A stretch of 64,000 bases of DNA from Nyssa sinensis (lineage: Eukaryota > Streptophyta > Magnoliopsida > Cornales > Nyssaceae): the NCBI GenBank assembly GCA_008638375.1, contig CM018050.1:27510220-27574219 (forward strand), read 5' to 3'. The notes below the pieces were generated by a model. It saw only the letters and a program-made list of their open reading frames with translations. It did not search any database and was not told the DNA's origin. Every line of letters starts with the position of its first letter. Within the stretch, counting starts at the first letter, position 1. The position numbers and the translations under genes were made by a program. Of this stretch, positions 10,762-22,522 are shown in pieces.

Positions 10762-13626
10762 AAGTACAACAAACAAGAGTGTTAGCAGCGTTCACACACA
10801 AGTGCCGCTAGTTGTTTTTAGTGGCACTCACTTGCGCACTGCTAAAAATGCTGCTAATAGTAGTGTCACAAATACTATTAGCGATGATCAGTCCAAAAAG
10901 CCACTAATAAGACACTATTAGCGGCGTATTAAAAAAGCGCTAATAAGTGTTACGAAATAGTCCAACAGAAACTAGTGTCCACGAATAATAGTACATTATT
11001 AGCCGTGCACAGTGTACACCACTAATAATGATTTATTAGTGACACACGTTGTGTGCCACTAACAATGCTTTTATATTTTTCCACACCTATAATTTTTATT
11101 CAATTAATTTTTATTTTCACCTGTTCAAACCTGTGTCATCAATAATATAATACAATCACATTCAAAACAATAGAGAGATGGAATTCGTGCCATAAATATA
11201 AAAAAATTTAATTATAATATATTTCGAAGAACTATTTAGCATTATATTAAAAATTATTCCAAATATACACATTAATGTCTGAAAAAAAGATGAAGAAATG
11301 TTGTCAGCCCCAGCCTAGTGCACCATAAAAATGCAGTAACTGGAAAAGAGAAATTCACAATTACTAGATGTGAGTAAAAAAAATATTAAGAAAAATTATA
11401 AAATTAAATATTATTTTTGCATAAGTTACAAATCAGGCATCCGAATTCTACACCGTAAGTTTAAGCACGTGTATTTTATTAGTTGTTAGGTGTTTAAACT
11501 GGTTGGTACTGGTTTGACCATTTTTGGGCATTTTTGGGTGGTCAAAGGACCAAAACAAGCCGCTTTCAATACTTAAGTCCCATTATTTTGGCATAAGTTG
11601 CAAAGCGGGCATCTGAATTGTGTTTTGTAAGTTTGAGCACGTGTATTTTATTAGTTGTGAAGTGTTTGAACTAGTTTGGTGGTGGTTTACCCATTTTCGG
11701 GCAATTTGGGTGATCAAGGGCTCAAAACAAGCCATTTTCAACACTTCAATCTCTTTTTCTTTTACATAAGTTACAAACCAGGCATCTAAATTGTATCCCA
11801 TAAGTTTGAGGATGTGTATTTTATTATTTGTGAGGTGTTTGAACTGGTTTGGTGATAATTTAACCATTTCTAGGCCTTTTGGGAAGTGAAAGGCCCAAAA
11901 TAGGCTGTTTTCAACACTTAGGTCCCATTTTTTGTTACATAAGTTGTAAACTGGGCATCTAAATTGTGTACCGTAAATTTGAAAACGTGTATTTTATTGG
12001 TTGTGAGGTGTTTGATTAAGAGACAAGATTCATACACAAGATCCCAATCGCACTTAATTAAACGACAAGATTCACGAATGCTGAAAACAACTCTTGAACC
12101 GAGCTTGGGTTACATAAATGTAATTACCTATTCAGTTTCTTAATTGTTTAGTTACAAAGACTATACATACAATTTACACAACCTTTTACTAATTAAGAAG
12201 ATTCCAAATGCTAGTCTTAATCGTAGATTACTCATATATAGAGAACCAATTTCTATTGGTTTATTTATAGTGGACATCATACTTGAAATGCCCTAATCTG
12301 ACTAAATTGATTTCAATTTCGGTTATAGAGTATTGAATTTGAAAACTTAGAGTCCTTGGCAAAGGAAAACAAGAGAACCAATTTCTATTGTTTTCTTTCA
12401 CTATAAATAAGTATGTCACAATTAATGGCTTCTAATTTGCAAAAAATCTCGTGTAACACAAATTGTGCTGCTCAATTTCCATAAATCATCTAAACATGAA
12501 CACATAATATTTGGTATTATAAGGGATGGACCAGGTAGAGACCTAATTTGCATTATTTGTGTGATGCTCACACTCAAACACATATTGTCATGCTAAAAAC
12601 AATTGACCAAGTAATGTGGCATGATGTTATTAGAACATGACACATCAGTAAATGGAGTTAAATATAGAGGTAAAAATGTTATTTTTACCCTTTCTAAATC
12701 CCCCAAAACTCCGTTTAGAAATTCAAAATTTCTAAGATCATAAATATCTGCACTTCAATCTACATAATTTTAAACCGACGAACAAGCATAATGGGTTCCC
12801 ATGTAATATATATGAAGCATGTTCACATTTTATATTATTACTTTATTTCTTAAGCATATATAAACAATCCTATAGAATAGGAACTTTCACATGCCTTGTG
12901 TTATATTTCATAGTGAACATTAATAAAATTTATCTCACAAACAATTATGGGTGAAAAATATATATGCGCATATATGAAGATGAATAAATTCATCTCACAA
13001 ACAATATTGGAGAACCCAAACATATATATATGCATATTAAGATATAAAAAACATGTCAAACATTTAACACTCAAGACCATAACCTCAAATCTAAATAATG
13101 GGTGAAAAATAAAAATGGATAAGATATTTTCATAAAACCCTAACCTACTTCAAGCTTAGTGAAATTAAAATAAGGTAACGAAAATGTGGCGGACGGTGAC
13201 GGTTGTGGCTCCAAGCTTTGTCGGCGGTTGTGGGTGAGAGAGAGAGAGATAGAGTCGCGATAGAGGAAAAGGTTACTCGTTCGGTGAAGAAAAATATAAG
13301 GGCCTATTAGCGGCGCACAAGTGTGCGTCACTAATAAGCTATTTAAGCATTGCCAATAGTAAGTTAATGCCTAAAATAGTGCCATTTTATTAAGTGGACT
13401 TATTAGCGACGTTCACATGTGCACCACTAATAGTTTTTCAGTATTAGCGACGCACGTGTGCGTTGCTAATAAGTCCCCGAAGGTCACTAATTCCTTCGTT
13501 TCATAAATTATGCGTGGGAAATCAATTTTGTTTTACCCTTTTTGTAGCATCAACTATGTGTACCACTAATAGTGACTATTAGAGGCGATTTCTTATGCGC
13601 CGTTAAAGACCTTAATTCTTGTAACG
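10762..13626. mobile_element. non-autonomous CACTA-like (En/Spm) transposon
   Basis: Both ends carry many copies of short subterminal words (TATTAGCGGCG, GCGTCACTAATAAG, TGCTAATAG) in both orientations: 10785-11070 at the left and 13300-13610 at the right. The left tip is AAGTACAACAAAC and the right tip, read inward on -, is CGTTACAAGAATT. Both resemble the CACTACAAGAAA terminus of plant CACTA elements with changed outer bases. Between them lie a 173-bp tandem array and AT-rich filler, with no transposase-like ORF. A 3-bp target duplication is not evident. At 2.87 kb it would need transposase from elsewhere. Confidence 0.6.
11420..12010. repeat. 173-bp tandem array, about 3.4 copies
   Basis: Copies start at 11420, 11592, 11765 and 11938 with CATAAGTTRCAAA. 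Each contains a word like ACGTGTATTTTATTRGTTGT followed by GGTGTTTRAACTGGTT. The last copy is truncated. Similarity is high but not perfect, so the array is old. It sits inside the CACTA-like element. Confidence 0.85.
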
Positions 13627-15250
13627 CATGTAAAATTTATATATAACATTACCTAAAGCAAAGTCTCCACAACCATGCCAAGGCATGTTATTTGTCCAAT
13701 AACTCTTGAGTTTAAGTTTCACATAAGCACATACCCACTTTCACAGCATATTTGGGAGCCCGTCCACAATTGGCAAGTTTTTCATATGCAAAAACTTTCA
13801 TTGATAATCATTTCTGCTTAACATGTACAGGCTACTAACTCAATCGATTGAGTAATCCACTTGGCAAAGTCTATGGTCTTTGGATACCAAAGGGCACCGA
13901 GCCTTGTTATTAATTTTAGTTGGGTCCCTCTTACAATACACATTCATCAAATCCTTATTATACATCCTAGAAAAATCGTTTCTCACATTCACTAATCCCA
14001 CATAAACCAATCAACTATGCCCTAGGCATGTAACGCGTATAATTACCTTTTCATTATATGTTATAAGACACATTCTACCAACCAAGTCAACATCTCATTC
14101 AAGAGACTAACTATTCCAAGCACACAACCATCATGTTTAGGCACCCAAATAAATCAATATAGGACATAAAATGTAACTTTTATTCATATAGGAATTTTAT
14201 CAAACACTTGAATGAAACTACATCAATAAACATTCCAATCATGGAATCTCTACATTATTGAACACCATCAAACATGCCATTTATGTCAAGCATTCAAGAA
14301 CCTAGATAAACCCTTTCTAACAACTCAAAAACTATAGCTATTGCATACATATTCATGAAACACCATGTTTAATGGTCATGATTGGTTTGTTGCCTATTAT
14401 GTTTCAATAAGCTTGGTGTTTTCTGGTCTATAAGCCTGGCTTTGGGTTAGTAGTTGATTGTCTCTGGTGTACGAGCCAACTACATTGGGTAGAAGTTTGT
14501 GAGCATTTACAGTCTTGGTTCCATCGTCTTGTTGTTTTTTGAATTTTTTTTTTTTTTTTTTTTTGTATTGTTTGTACAATCTGATTTACATAAGTAATAT
14601 ATTTCTTTTGTTGATAAAAAAATAAATAAAAAAACAACAACTATTACATACATGTGCATGAAACACCATGTTTAATGCTAAGGTTTACAATGCAACATAT
14701 CTTGCTAGAGAGGATACAATGCACAAATTTCATACTAGCTACATGAAAACCCACCATCCATCATAACTAGTAGTAAACCCCTACCTTGAAGGATCAAATT
14801 AGCAAACCCTAGGTGTAGTCTCCCACAAAACTAGAGTTCCCAACCTCTTCTAGCTGATATATGATGCCTGCAACCCTTCTTTCTCCAAGAGTTGATGAAA
14901 TCTCCAACAATCTCAAAGTAGTAATTGAGAAATGGAAGAGAAAAATAGAACGTAGGAAGGGGGAGGGAAAGCTGTGAGAGAACCGAGGGAGATGAAATGA
15001 TCAAGTCCCCTTAGCCTTCTGACAGTTCCACCAAAATGGGGTCCCGTGCTGTCGGTAAAAATACCACACCTCCTTTTTAGTTATAATGATTTTTTTATTT
15101 ATAGTTTAGTGATCGACTTTCATATATATTAAATTATTTGCATTTTTAAGTTATTTATATGATTTTATTCTTGAGGACAACTTGAAAGCAATATGAATTT
15201 ATGTGATTAAAACTGCGATCATTACTGTTATAACAACCCTGACCATTACT
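13627..15250 (-). repeat. LTR-like remnant beyond the CACTA-like element
   Basis: Sequence character matches the LTR at 5354-7321. A GCTACTAACTC...GATTGA word near 13832 recalls GCTACTAACCCATTGA near 6139, and the overall AC-rich composition is similar. It may be the 5' LTR or leader of the Tekay-like element, split by the CACTA insertion, but I could not define ends or a target duplication. It holds no ORF. Confidence 0.3.
14375..14638 (+). mobile_element. 5'-truncated LINE-type insertion with target duplication
   Basis: About 264 bp of unrelated sequence that runs through a T20-plus tract (near 14536) and a 3' end like TTTCTTTTGTTGAT, and finishes in an A-rich tail (AAAAAAATAAATAAAAAAAC). 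It is flanked by an exact 21-bp direct repeat starting CATGAAACACCATG at 14354-14374 and 14657-14677. Looser similarity extends about 20 bp further left of each copy. Poly(A) tail plus a long, variable target duplication is the signature of LINE-driven insertion. Only a 3' untranslated-type part is present. Confidence 0.6.
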
Positions 15251-15367
15251 TAAAATCTTGTATTGTATATAACAAAAAAATACATATTGTATTGCATGTA
15301 TATAACACAAAACCCTTGTTTTGAACGAAATTTTGTAACAGATAGCGGGAATGACTGGTTTCAATTA

Positions 15368-16795
15368 ATGTGGGAAAGTGCCCCGGATTGGAGGACAATG
15401 TCTCAAATCCAAACAGTACCCGAACGGCGGATGACCAGGGTTCCACAAAAGTTTAAAAGCAAGTTTGAGAGATTCTATAAGCCCAGAGTAGTTGCAATCG
15501 GTCCTTACCACTTTGGCAAACATTTTGAGAACGACCAAGTGAACAAACTCAAGCCCGTCATGGCAGGTCTATTCTGCCACGTCCAGTGTGCAGGACAGGT
15601 AGATGCCAAATTTTTTGACAAATTTGCTGAGGAGATCAAAGGAGTTAGGAACCAATATGATGACGAATCGACTAGGCGTATCAACGAAAAGGAATTCGCA
15701 CGGATGATGTTCCTGGATGGCTGTTTCATCATCGTGTTCATTTCATTCTTCATAACTTCTGGGCTGGAAGAATTGGGGCTCACGAAAGACATTATAGTCT
15801 CAGTACAACATGACATATTCTTGCTGGAGAATCAGCTCCCTTTTGAAGTCCTCCTGGCATTATGCAGGAATGAAGGGTTCAACATTGATGAACTTCTCCG
15901 GATACTTGATCTTTATTTTCGTTATTGTACAATAGGATATGATCAACACTTCCAACAGGAGATTGGATACAAAGAAATGAGAATTGCACGACCTTTACAT
16001 CTTCTTGATCTTCTACGTATAACATGGCTGGGCAAAGACAAAGGCAGAGGCAAAGTCAAAGCTAAATTTTCTGAGATTGTCAAACAGAAATGCCACAAGC
16101 ACATGGAAGGCTTTTGCACGCCATGCAGCTCGTCTTGCTTCTCCTTGTTAAGGAAAGTCAGCCAATTGTTCATGAAAAGCCACAAGTCTGGCTTCCCCTT
16201 GTTAATGAAAACCCGTCACTTGTTCATGAAAGGCCGCGTGGTCCGTAACATCAAGGAGCTCGTAACGACTGGAATTTATGTAAGACCAAATAAGTCAAAT
16301 CTCTTGAGTGACGTTCATTTCAGTAACATTGTGACTGGAAGGCTGACACTTCCTCGGATAATCATCGATGGATCAACCAGGGCTATTCTTTTAAACATGA
16401 TTGCCCATGAAAAGTGTATGAATGATGACTTTCGTTTTACCTCTTACATCAGCTTTTTGGACTCACTCATTGACAATGCTGATGACGTATCGCTGATGCG
16501 TTCTGCTGGTGTACTAAAACACTTTCTGAACAGTGATGAAGAAGTGGCCAAGCTCTTCAACGAAATAGGTGCGGATTTGGTGCCCCAGTCTGATATTTAC
16601 ATGCCTGTGAAAATAAAAATCTATAATTACTTGGAATCCAAGGGTAGAGCGAAGGTGGCAACTTGGTTGGCCGAAGTAAGTCGCGACCATTTCCGAAGTC
16701 CATGGACTACCATCGCTGTCTTTGCGGCATTTTTTGCTATTGCTCTGACTGTGGTGCAGACTTATTTCGCAATCTACCCACGCTCCAACAACTAG
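15368..16795 (+). CDS. DUF247 family protein (UPF0481-like), putative membrane protein
   Basis: Plant-specific DUF247 protein of 475 residues, within the family's usual 420-550. The domain starts with RVPQKFKSKF, followed by the hallmark VAIGPYHFGK (about residues 41-50). Then come FARMMFLDGCFII, QHDIFLLENQLPFEVLLAL (LLENQLPF about 152-159), LHLLDLLR, the TGIYVRPNKS region, LTLPRIIIDGST, and a C-terminal membrane helix at about 446-469 (SPWTTIAVFAAFFAIALTVV) with a short tail. The frame is open back to 15263, but the extra 35 codons are AT-rich and unlike the family. I prefer the Met at 15368; the Met at 15398 is also possible. Biochemical role is unknown. Some relatives act in grass self-incompatibility and others are annotated only as membrane proteins. 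It is single-exon, as usual. No TATA box could be assigned. Confidence 0.85.
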   Translation: MWESAPDWRTMSQIQTVPERRMTRVPQKFKSKFERFYKPRVVAIGPYHFGKHFENDQVNKLKPVMAGLFCHVQCAGQVDAKFFDKFAEEIKGVRNQYDDESTRRINEKEFARMMFLDGCFIIVFISFFITSGLEELGLTKDIIVSVQHDIFLLENQLPFEVLLALCRNEGFNIDELLRILDLYFRYCTIGYDQHFQQEIGYKEMRIARPLHLLDLLRITWLGKDKGRGKVKAKFSEIVKQKCHKHMEGFCTPCSSSCFSLLRKVSQLFMKSHKSGFPLLMKTRHLFMKGRVVRNIKELVTTGIYVRPNKSNLLSDVHFSNIVTGRLTLPRIIIDGSTRAILLNMIAHEKCMNDDFRFTSYISFLDSLIDNADDVSLMRSAGVLKHFLNSDEEVAKLFNEIGADLVPQSDIYMPVKIKIYNYLESKGRAKVATWLAEVSRDHFRSPWTTIAVFAAFFAIALTVVQTYFAIYPRSNN

Positions 16796-17600
16796 GTTCA
16801 GCTCCTCCATCACCTTTTCTTTCTGCTAGTGTGTTTAAGTACTCTTCTTTTTCCATTCCCTGCATTGGGAGCAAATTTTAAAAAAAAATTTGTGTATTCT
16901 ACTCTCAAAACTTGAAAGCTCTTCCTTCTCCCTCTTTGAGTTGTGTATTCCATGTACTGATAAGGCTGTCAAAGACATGTTCTGTTTAAAATAGCTGTTA
17001 CATAAACTAATGTCTGGTTTCGTAATATTCTTTTAAGTACTTTTCATAATTTAAAAAAAATTAATTTGTTTTTACTACAAAATAAAAGATAGAAAATAAA
17101 AGGGCATTTGATAGTCATGTTTTGAGAGTGCTGCTAGTTATTTGGTCATTTCAGCTAAAAAAAAAAATATTACTTGAACGAATTGGGAGCTGGATCCAAA
17201 TGTGGGAGTATATTATGTGATCTTTCAATAAGCTTAAAATTGGGTGATGATGTGCAAGGGAGTACTCTATCAAATTTTGCAGTTGTTATAGTTCTTTTAG
17301 ATTTCTACTTTGCTCATTTGACCTGTGTTTTTCTTTTGCTGTCTGTTTGGGTGCTAGCTGAATTGGATCTGCATTCTTGACCTGTAGTTGATGCCTTGGG
17401 CATGGAGCCTATGGTGTAATTTGTTGATTGTATTCGATTTAGCAGATAGGGTAGGGTCTGCAAGGTATGGTGCCAGGACTGGATCGAATAAGGATGTTGT
17501 TTCAGAACAATAGCCAATTGGTTGAAATATGGTGCTGAGATGCTTTGAATATGCATAGATATTGCTGATGGCTCTCTTATGTTTTCTTTCTATTTTTATT
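16796..17600 (+). other. 3' flank of the DUF247 gene, no gene seen
   Basis: T-rich sequence without a convincing ORF. Possible 3' UTR to about 17000. The small ORFs near 17174 and 17556 have no recognisable features. Confidence 0.4.
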
Positions 17601-18780
17601 TATGTGGACGGTAGGAGCCCGTGAGGGGTTGTGTCAGAGATGTGAGCTATAAAGACGAGTACAATTTATGCGTCGGATTCCAGGTGGAACTTCAAAGCGA
17701 AGTGGAGGGGTCGAGGTAAGGAGATCTAGAACGTTTCATGAGGGACTCCCAAGGTTGGGGTGAAACTTATGCCAACCTTCATGCGATCTAGGTTGTAACT
17801 GGAGTGCGATTCCAATTACTGAGAATCGAAAGTGAAGGAGGTCAAAACCAATCCTCTTGATTGATTTTTCTTTCTGATCATTGTCCTCTCATTAGGGTAG
17901 CTATAGGGGTGTTTATAGTGATAGGTCGCGGGTCAACCCCTAGTGGGCTCACGTGAGCCCTTAGGTGTTGACAAGTGTATTACTATGGTCTAAAATAGGA
18001 GTTAGCTACGGTGGAGTCCCCTTTTTGTTCTAGAAGGTCTAGACAGCTCTACACGTGAGGTGTGTGAAGCTTCCTAGAGTGCCCATTACCATAGCCGCCC
18101 ATCTGCATGACCTTGAATTTCCCGTATTATGGGAAGCGTAGTGCGAAGGTTACACTACGTCCGTATGCCAGACTCGAAGGTGTCCCAAGACTTGCCCCCA
18201 AGCCTTTAGAGCGCATTTATGAAGGGCAAGCTATGTAGTGTTATGTGTGGCACTTATAATCCTTTAAGAGTGCTTGCGTGAAGGAGGGGGCCCCCTCAGT
18301 GGGGTTTATCCCCTCTCTTGAGCGCATATTGGTGAGTTGCCTCTATTGGGCGCATGTGAGCCTTGAGAAGGAGAGGGTCTCCCGTCTCTTGAGTGCATGT
18401 TGGCGAGGATGCCCCTGTTGGGCGCATGTGACCCTCATGAATGAGGGGGCACTCTTAATGGGGTTCTCCTCTTTTTTTGAGCACTTGTTGGTGTGACACT
18501 TTTGTGTTGATGTGGTACCTTGTACCTATATTTTCCCCCTTCATGGTCGTTTGTGAGGTCTTTTCCCGCCACTTCAAACGCCCATGAATTCCTGGTCGTA
18601 ATGTCTCGTGGACGCCGTATGTCTTTCAACCATTTAATGGTCATTAATGGCCTTGGACACATGTCGCTTCCTCATTGTGAGGTTTTGAACCGTTGTGCCT
18701 AAGGTGTGAAGAGTTGCACCAGGAAAGCAAAGAGTCACGCCGTTTTTCCTCTATTAGTTATTATGATGAGATCAGACACA
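17601..18780. other. probable 3' LTR or UTR of the Tat1 element
   Basis: More GC-rich than its surroundings, without domains. It lies between host-like sequence and the extra ORF of Tat1, where the 3' LTR of a - strand element should be. I could not find the partner LTR, so ends are not defined. Confidence 0.3.
18270..18500. repeat. degenerate tandem repeat of about 75-85 bp
   Basis: Words CTCTTGAGYGCATRTTGG, then TTGGGCGCATGTGA, then a GAGGG-rich spacer recur from 18314 and 18386, with a partial copy near 18475. Confidence 0.55.
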
Positions 18781-18788
18781 TATAAATA
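18781..18788 (+). promoter_or_regulatory. TATA box of the Tat1 convergent ORF
   Basis: TATAAATA lies 192 bp upstream of the ATG at 18973, in a GC-richer setting typical of a plant core promoter. Tat2 has the same arrangement (TATAAAAGG, 204 bp before its ATG). Confidence 0.55.
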
Positions 18789-18972
18789 GGATTGCCCTTC
18801 CCTTAGACTCTGCACTTCATCTTGCGTTTGAGATTCTAGAGAGCATATCGTGAAAGAGGCAAAGGCAATTTGGGTTTTGCGTGAACATTTCTTCTTTTCT
18901 TTATGGATCACATCCCAATTCTATTTTCTTTTTTTGAATTGTGTCCCAGTGACCTTGCCTTTATTTTTTGCA

Positions 18973-20720
18973 ATGGCTGACACATCCAGCCTATTGGCGA
19001 CCAAGAGTGGCACAGTTCCTTCTATTCTAGAGATGGAGTTCTAACAACGTGCACCCTACATAAGGAAAAACGAGGACGTATTCTAGAAGTAAGTTAAGAC
19101 TGCCACTCTTTCTGCTCACGTCTCAGAGGGTCTTGTGGTTCTTAGAAGTGAGGTGGACATTTTAGAGAACGTGAAGGTTCCTCCCAGCTCTGTCCTTCAC
19201 CGCTCAGTTGAGTGAGGGAATTTCCTTCATTCCTTCATCAATTACCCATCCAGCTTTGGTCCCATAACTGATTCAAAAGAGTGTACAGATGATATCTTGG
19301 CTGACCCTGTCCACATTGCACGTCTGACTAGTGTCAAAATTTTCAACAACGTGTGTCTCTTCCACGAGCTGGGATGTAGGCGTGAGCTTAGGAGCCTTAG
19401 CATGTTGGTCTCTCAATGAAGCATCACCACTCACACATTTGTCACTTCTTGGGGGGAGTTTACTCCTACTTTAAAGGACGTGGCGGTCCTCTTGAGACTT
19501 TTTTTACTAGGGAGTGGCACGTCCTCCAAGATGGAGTTGACTAAAGCAAAAAATGAGGCGTACAAGTTCTTGATTTCCTTCTTCCCCAATCAGCCAACAA
19601 GCATAGCGTTTGGCAGAAAAAGGACGTCAACGGTGGATGCAAGGCCAATTTCTCAGCCTGGCTGAGATACTTTTACAAGGATATCAAGCCCCAAAAGCTG
19701 TTAGAGAGAGGCATTCCTCTTAAAGACAAAAATGGGCCTGAGTTTGACAGCCCACATTGCTTGACTGCATATTTGGCGTGCTAGCTTTCACATTGCATCT
19801 TCCTAATGCCACCTGAAGACGGGCTGAATGCCCTGGTGTTTCCTTTTTCCGTGAAGGTGGTAAGGAGAGAGGCACTCCAGCTTGCACCATTGTTCTTGGG
19901 CCTTTTCTACCATTGGTTGGACACCATCCACATTGACATGGCACGCTCTATTGGGCGCTACGATGTGGCATGTTACACTATGACAACTTTCCTTTTCAAG
20001 CGCTTTGCTAACTATGTCAAACCTCATGTCATTCCTGAGTTCAAGTCGTTTTTGGATTAGGCAACAAGGAATGTCATTCCAATGGCGAACGACATAAGTC
20101 ACGCTCTTAAATAGAAAGGAAAAGGGATGTCCAAGTCATTGGCCCAATTCATTGACATGGGGGAGGCCTTCATATTCAGACCCTATGCCAAGCGTCTCTT
20201 AGGCAAGTTTGACTTGATGCTTCACCCAAAAGACACGACTACAATAGACATGAAAGACGATAATATCCATATTCTAGCGTGTCTCTAGGGCGCAATCTAT
20301 GTTCCATTCGGGTTGTCTGTCCTAAACGAGTTGGGCGACGCTAGCATGATATACAACCCTCACAGGGTCGCGCACTAGTTTTATTTGATCAAGCCTATCC
20401 GGACACGGGGATGGTGTATTGTGTCTCTTTTTAGGCCTTTTCCCACTTTTGACTCGAGTAGATACAGTTATGGGACATTCCAAATTGCTTCGTGGTCATT
20501 CCCTCCCGAAGTCGTGAAGGTGGTGTGTCCCCGTTGTGGATTAAATTTTGGAAGGAGACCTTGGAGGACTTTCGTGCCTTCTCTCAAGGGGATGTACAAG
20601 AGGTCAGTACCGATTTTATCTTCAAAGGGGACAATTTCCTCTGTTGCCTTGCCACTAGGAAGGCCAAGGATTAGGAGGGGGGGCAGGGTTGACTTTCCAA
20701 TCATCAAAAAGTCGCTCAGC
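18973..20720 (+). pseudogene. plant mobile domain ORF of Tat1 (convergent, decayed)
   Basis: Begins ATG GCT GAC (MADTSSLLATKSG). The pieces read in order: HELGCRRELRSLSMLVSQ, stop, SITTHTFVTSWGEFTPTLKDVAVLLRLFLLGSG (19400-19515), then LGLFYHWLDTIHIDMARS (19890-19950), LPFGLSVLN-like and MIYNPHRVAH near 20360. These are hallmarks of the plant mobile domain (the aminotransferase-like, mobile-domain family found in plant transposons and some host genes). Stops (19042, 19216, 19417, 20058, 20113, 20287, 20377) and frame changes near 19700 and 20480 break it. Several stops sit where Trp or Gln would be expected. Confidence 0.65.
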
Positions 20721-21169
20721 TAATTGAGTTTGCCACTCCCAAAGCTGAACGCCTCAAAAACAAACCAGTCCTCTCCGTGAAGGCAACTGGCGCGCAAGTG
20801 CCTCCCAAGATCATTCTGAAGACCAAGAGATCTCAACCACCCATGAAGTAGAAAGAAAATTAGGATATAGTTAGATTTTTCTTTAGAACGCTTTCCTCTT
20901 TTATTCGTTTGCATTTTTTTTAACCTCAAATTTTTTGTTTCTTTGTGTAGGAGCCCTTGAGAGCAAGACGTGAAAGGCCAAGACCTTTGGGATGGATAGG
21001 GTGTCCTAGTCAAAGGGGGAAAGAACCCTTGTATCTTACACCTCCACCTCCACCTTTGCCAGCGGATCCTTTGGCAGGCTTGTCTAATTAAGCCAAAATC
21101 GACTTCTTGAGTGCCCTTCTCTCTTAAGTCCAATTTTCCAAGTCCAACAAGGGGGCTCTTCAAGTTGAC

Positions 21170-22522
21170 ATGGTAGAGGCTTTTCCATGGAAGAGACGAC
21201 CCCCTTCTTCTACGCCCAAGCCACCAAGAAAGAAGAACAAGGCCAAGCGTGCGGAAGTTCTTCTTGAGACAGTCGTTCTAATGGCAGAAGGCACTCAAGT
21301 GGTAAAGGCAATTCCATCTGGCTCTTATGTTCCAAAAATGGTCCTTTCTAAGCCTCAGGCTAGGGTTGGTGATAGCGTTAGGGGTCTTTCCATGATATTA
21401 GATAGGGGAATCTACTTTCGTCTTTTCCAATTGCTAACCCCAACAGTGCCCCCGTGAGAGAGCCTTAATCTTTACAGACCATGATCGAGGACGAAGACAC
21501 TTTACATAACTTAAGACGAGACATCCTTAAGACCTTGGGGCTCTTGGAAGAAATTACAAAGCCTAGCGTTACCATTGACATAAACTTGGTAGAGGAGCTG
21601 GACACAACACTTGAGGTGGACCAAAAGTTGGGCAGGTTTTCTTTCACTCAGGTATTCCTTCACTAATTAGATCATTGTCTTTTCTTCTCATCCCCCCACT
21701 TTTTTTTTTTTTTTTTTTATAGTCTCACGCTCTTGATTTGGTTTTTGAAGGATGCTCCAGACAAAAAGGAACATGTTTATGCGCGAGAGGAGTTTATTCA
21801 AGATGGAAGAGTGGGGCTTACTACTTCTGACACTGAGGCTGGTCCTTCCCAAGCCTCTCCTTCATGCATGCATGACCTAGATCCCTTCGCTCCTTTTGTT
21901 CATAAGGTTCACGAGGTCCCCACCACTTTGTCTATAAATGTGGGAGCCTCTGATCTCCTAGATCCTTCTATATAGCCTTCTTTCACCGTTTCTAAAAAAT
22001 GGGGGCATTCCAGAAAGTGGTCTGGGCGTTCCAAAGCCAATGCCCTCTCGCATTGAGTGGAATGAGGTTCTTGTCTTCCCCTAATATGTGGATTTTTTGG
22101 GTCGAGCTCTTAGGCACCATCCTTCAATTTTTTCCAACTTCAGAAGGTGAGCTATGAGGGTGAGGACTTCTTCTTTTGAGCTGTTACGGAATGTTTTGTT
22201 GTCCCTCTCTTCCCTTGAGGTGAAAAATTTTTTGTTAGACTTCTTGGTTGACCAGTCTAAGACTGTTGAGGTTCTTGAATTTGATGGCCTCGCTGTTTCT
22301 TGGCTTCGCTACCACCTGGTGCATCTTGGTCATGTCCGTCGTCAGATTGTTTGGTTTGGAGAGCCTCATCAGTTGGAGAGTAAACATGCCAAGCTCTATA
22401 AGCAAGTGACTTCTTTTGTGGGCATGATCGTGGAGCTTAAAGCTTCTCGCAATGCAGGTGGCGTGAAGCTTGGTCTTGGCGAGGAAGGCTTGCGTCGTTC
22501 AACTTTGCTAGACTTAGTGTAG
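21170..22522 (+). pseudogene. C-terminal part of the Tat1 convergent ORF (decayed)
   Basis: 21170-21457 encodes a Pro/Lys-rich, nuclear-signal-like segment (PKPPRKKNKAKR). The pieces at 21481-21666 and 21733-21975 are acidic and of low complexity. The 22154-22522 piece is helical (VKNFLLDFLVDQSKTVEVLEF, HAKLYKQVTSFVGMIVELK) and could form a coiled coil like the end of the Tat2 convergent ORF. A T18 run at 21702-21719 and reading-frame breaks separate the pieces. AATAAG at 22575 could serve as a poly(A) signal. Assignment to one gene with 18973-20720 is by position. Confidence 0.45.

Noticed and set aside
20720..21163. 147-codon - strand ORF
   Set aside because: Opposite to the Pro-rich linker of the Tat1 convergent ORF; no recognisable domain.
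21170..21457. Considered as an independent small nuclear protein gene
   Set aside because: Position and order fit the tail of the Tat1 convergent ORF; no own promoter or clean ends seen.
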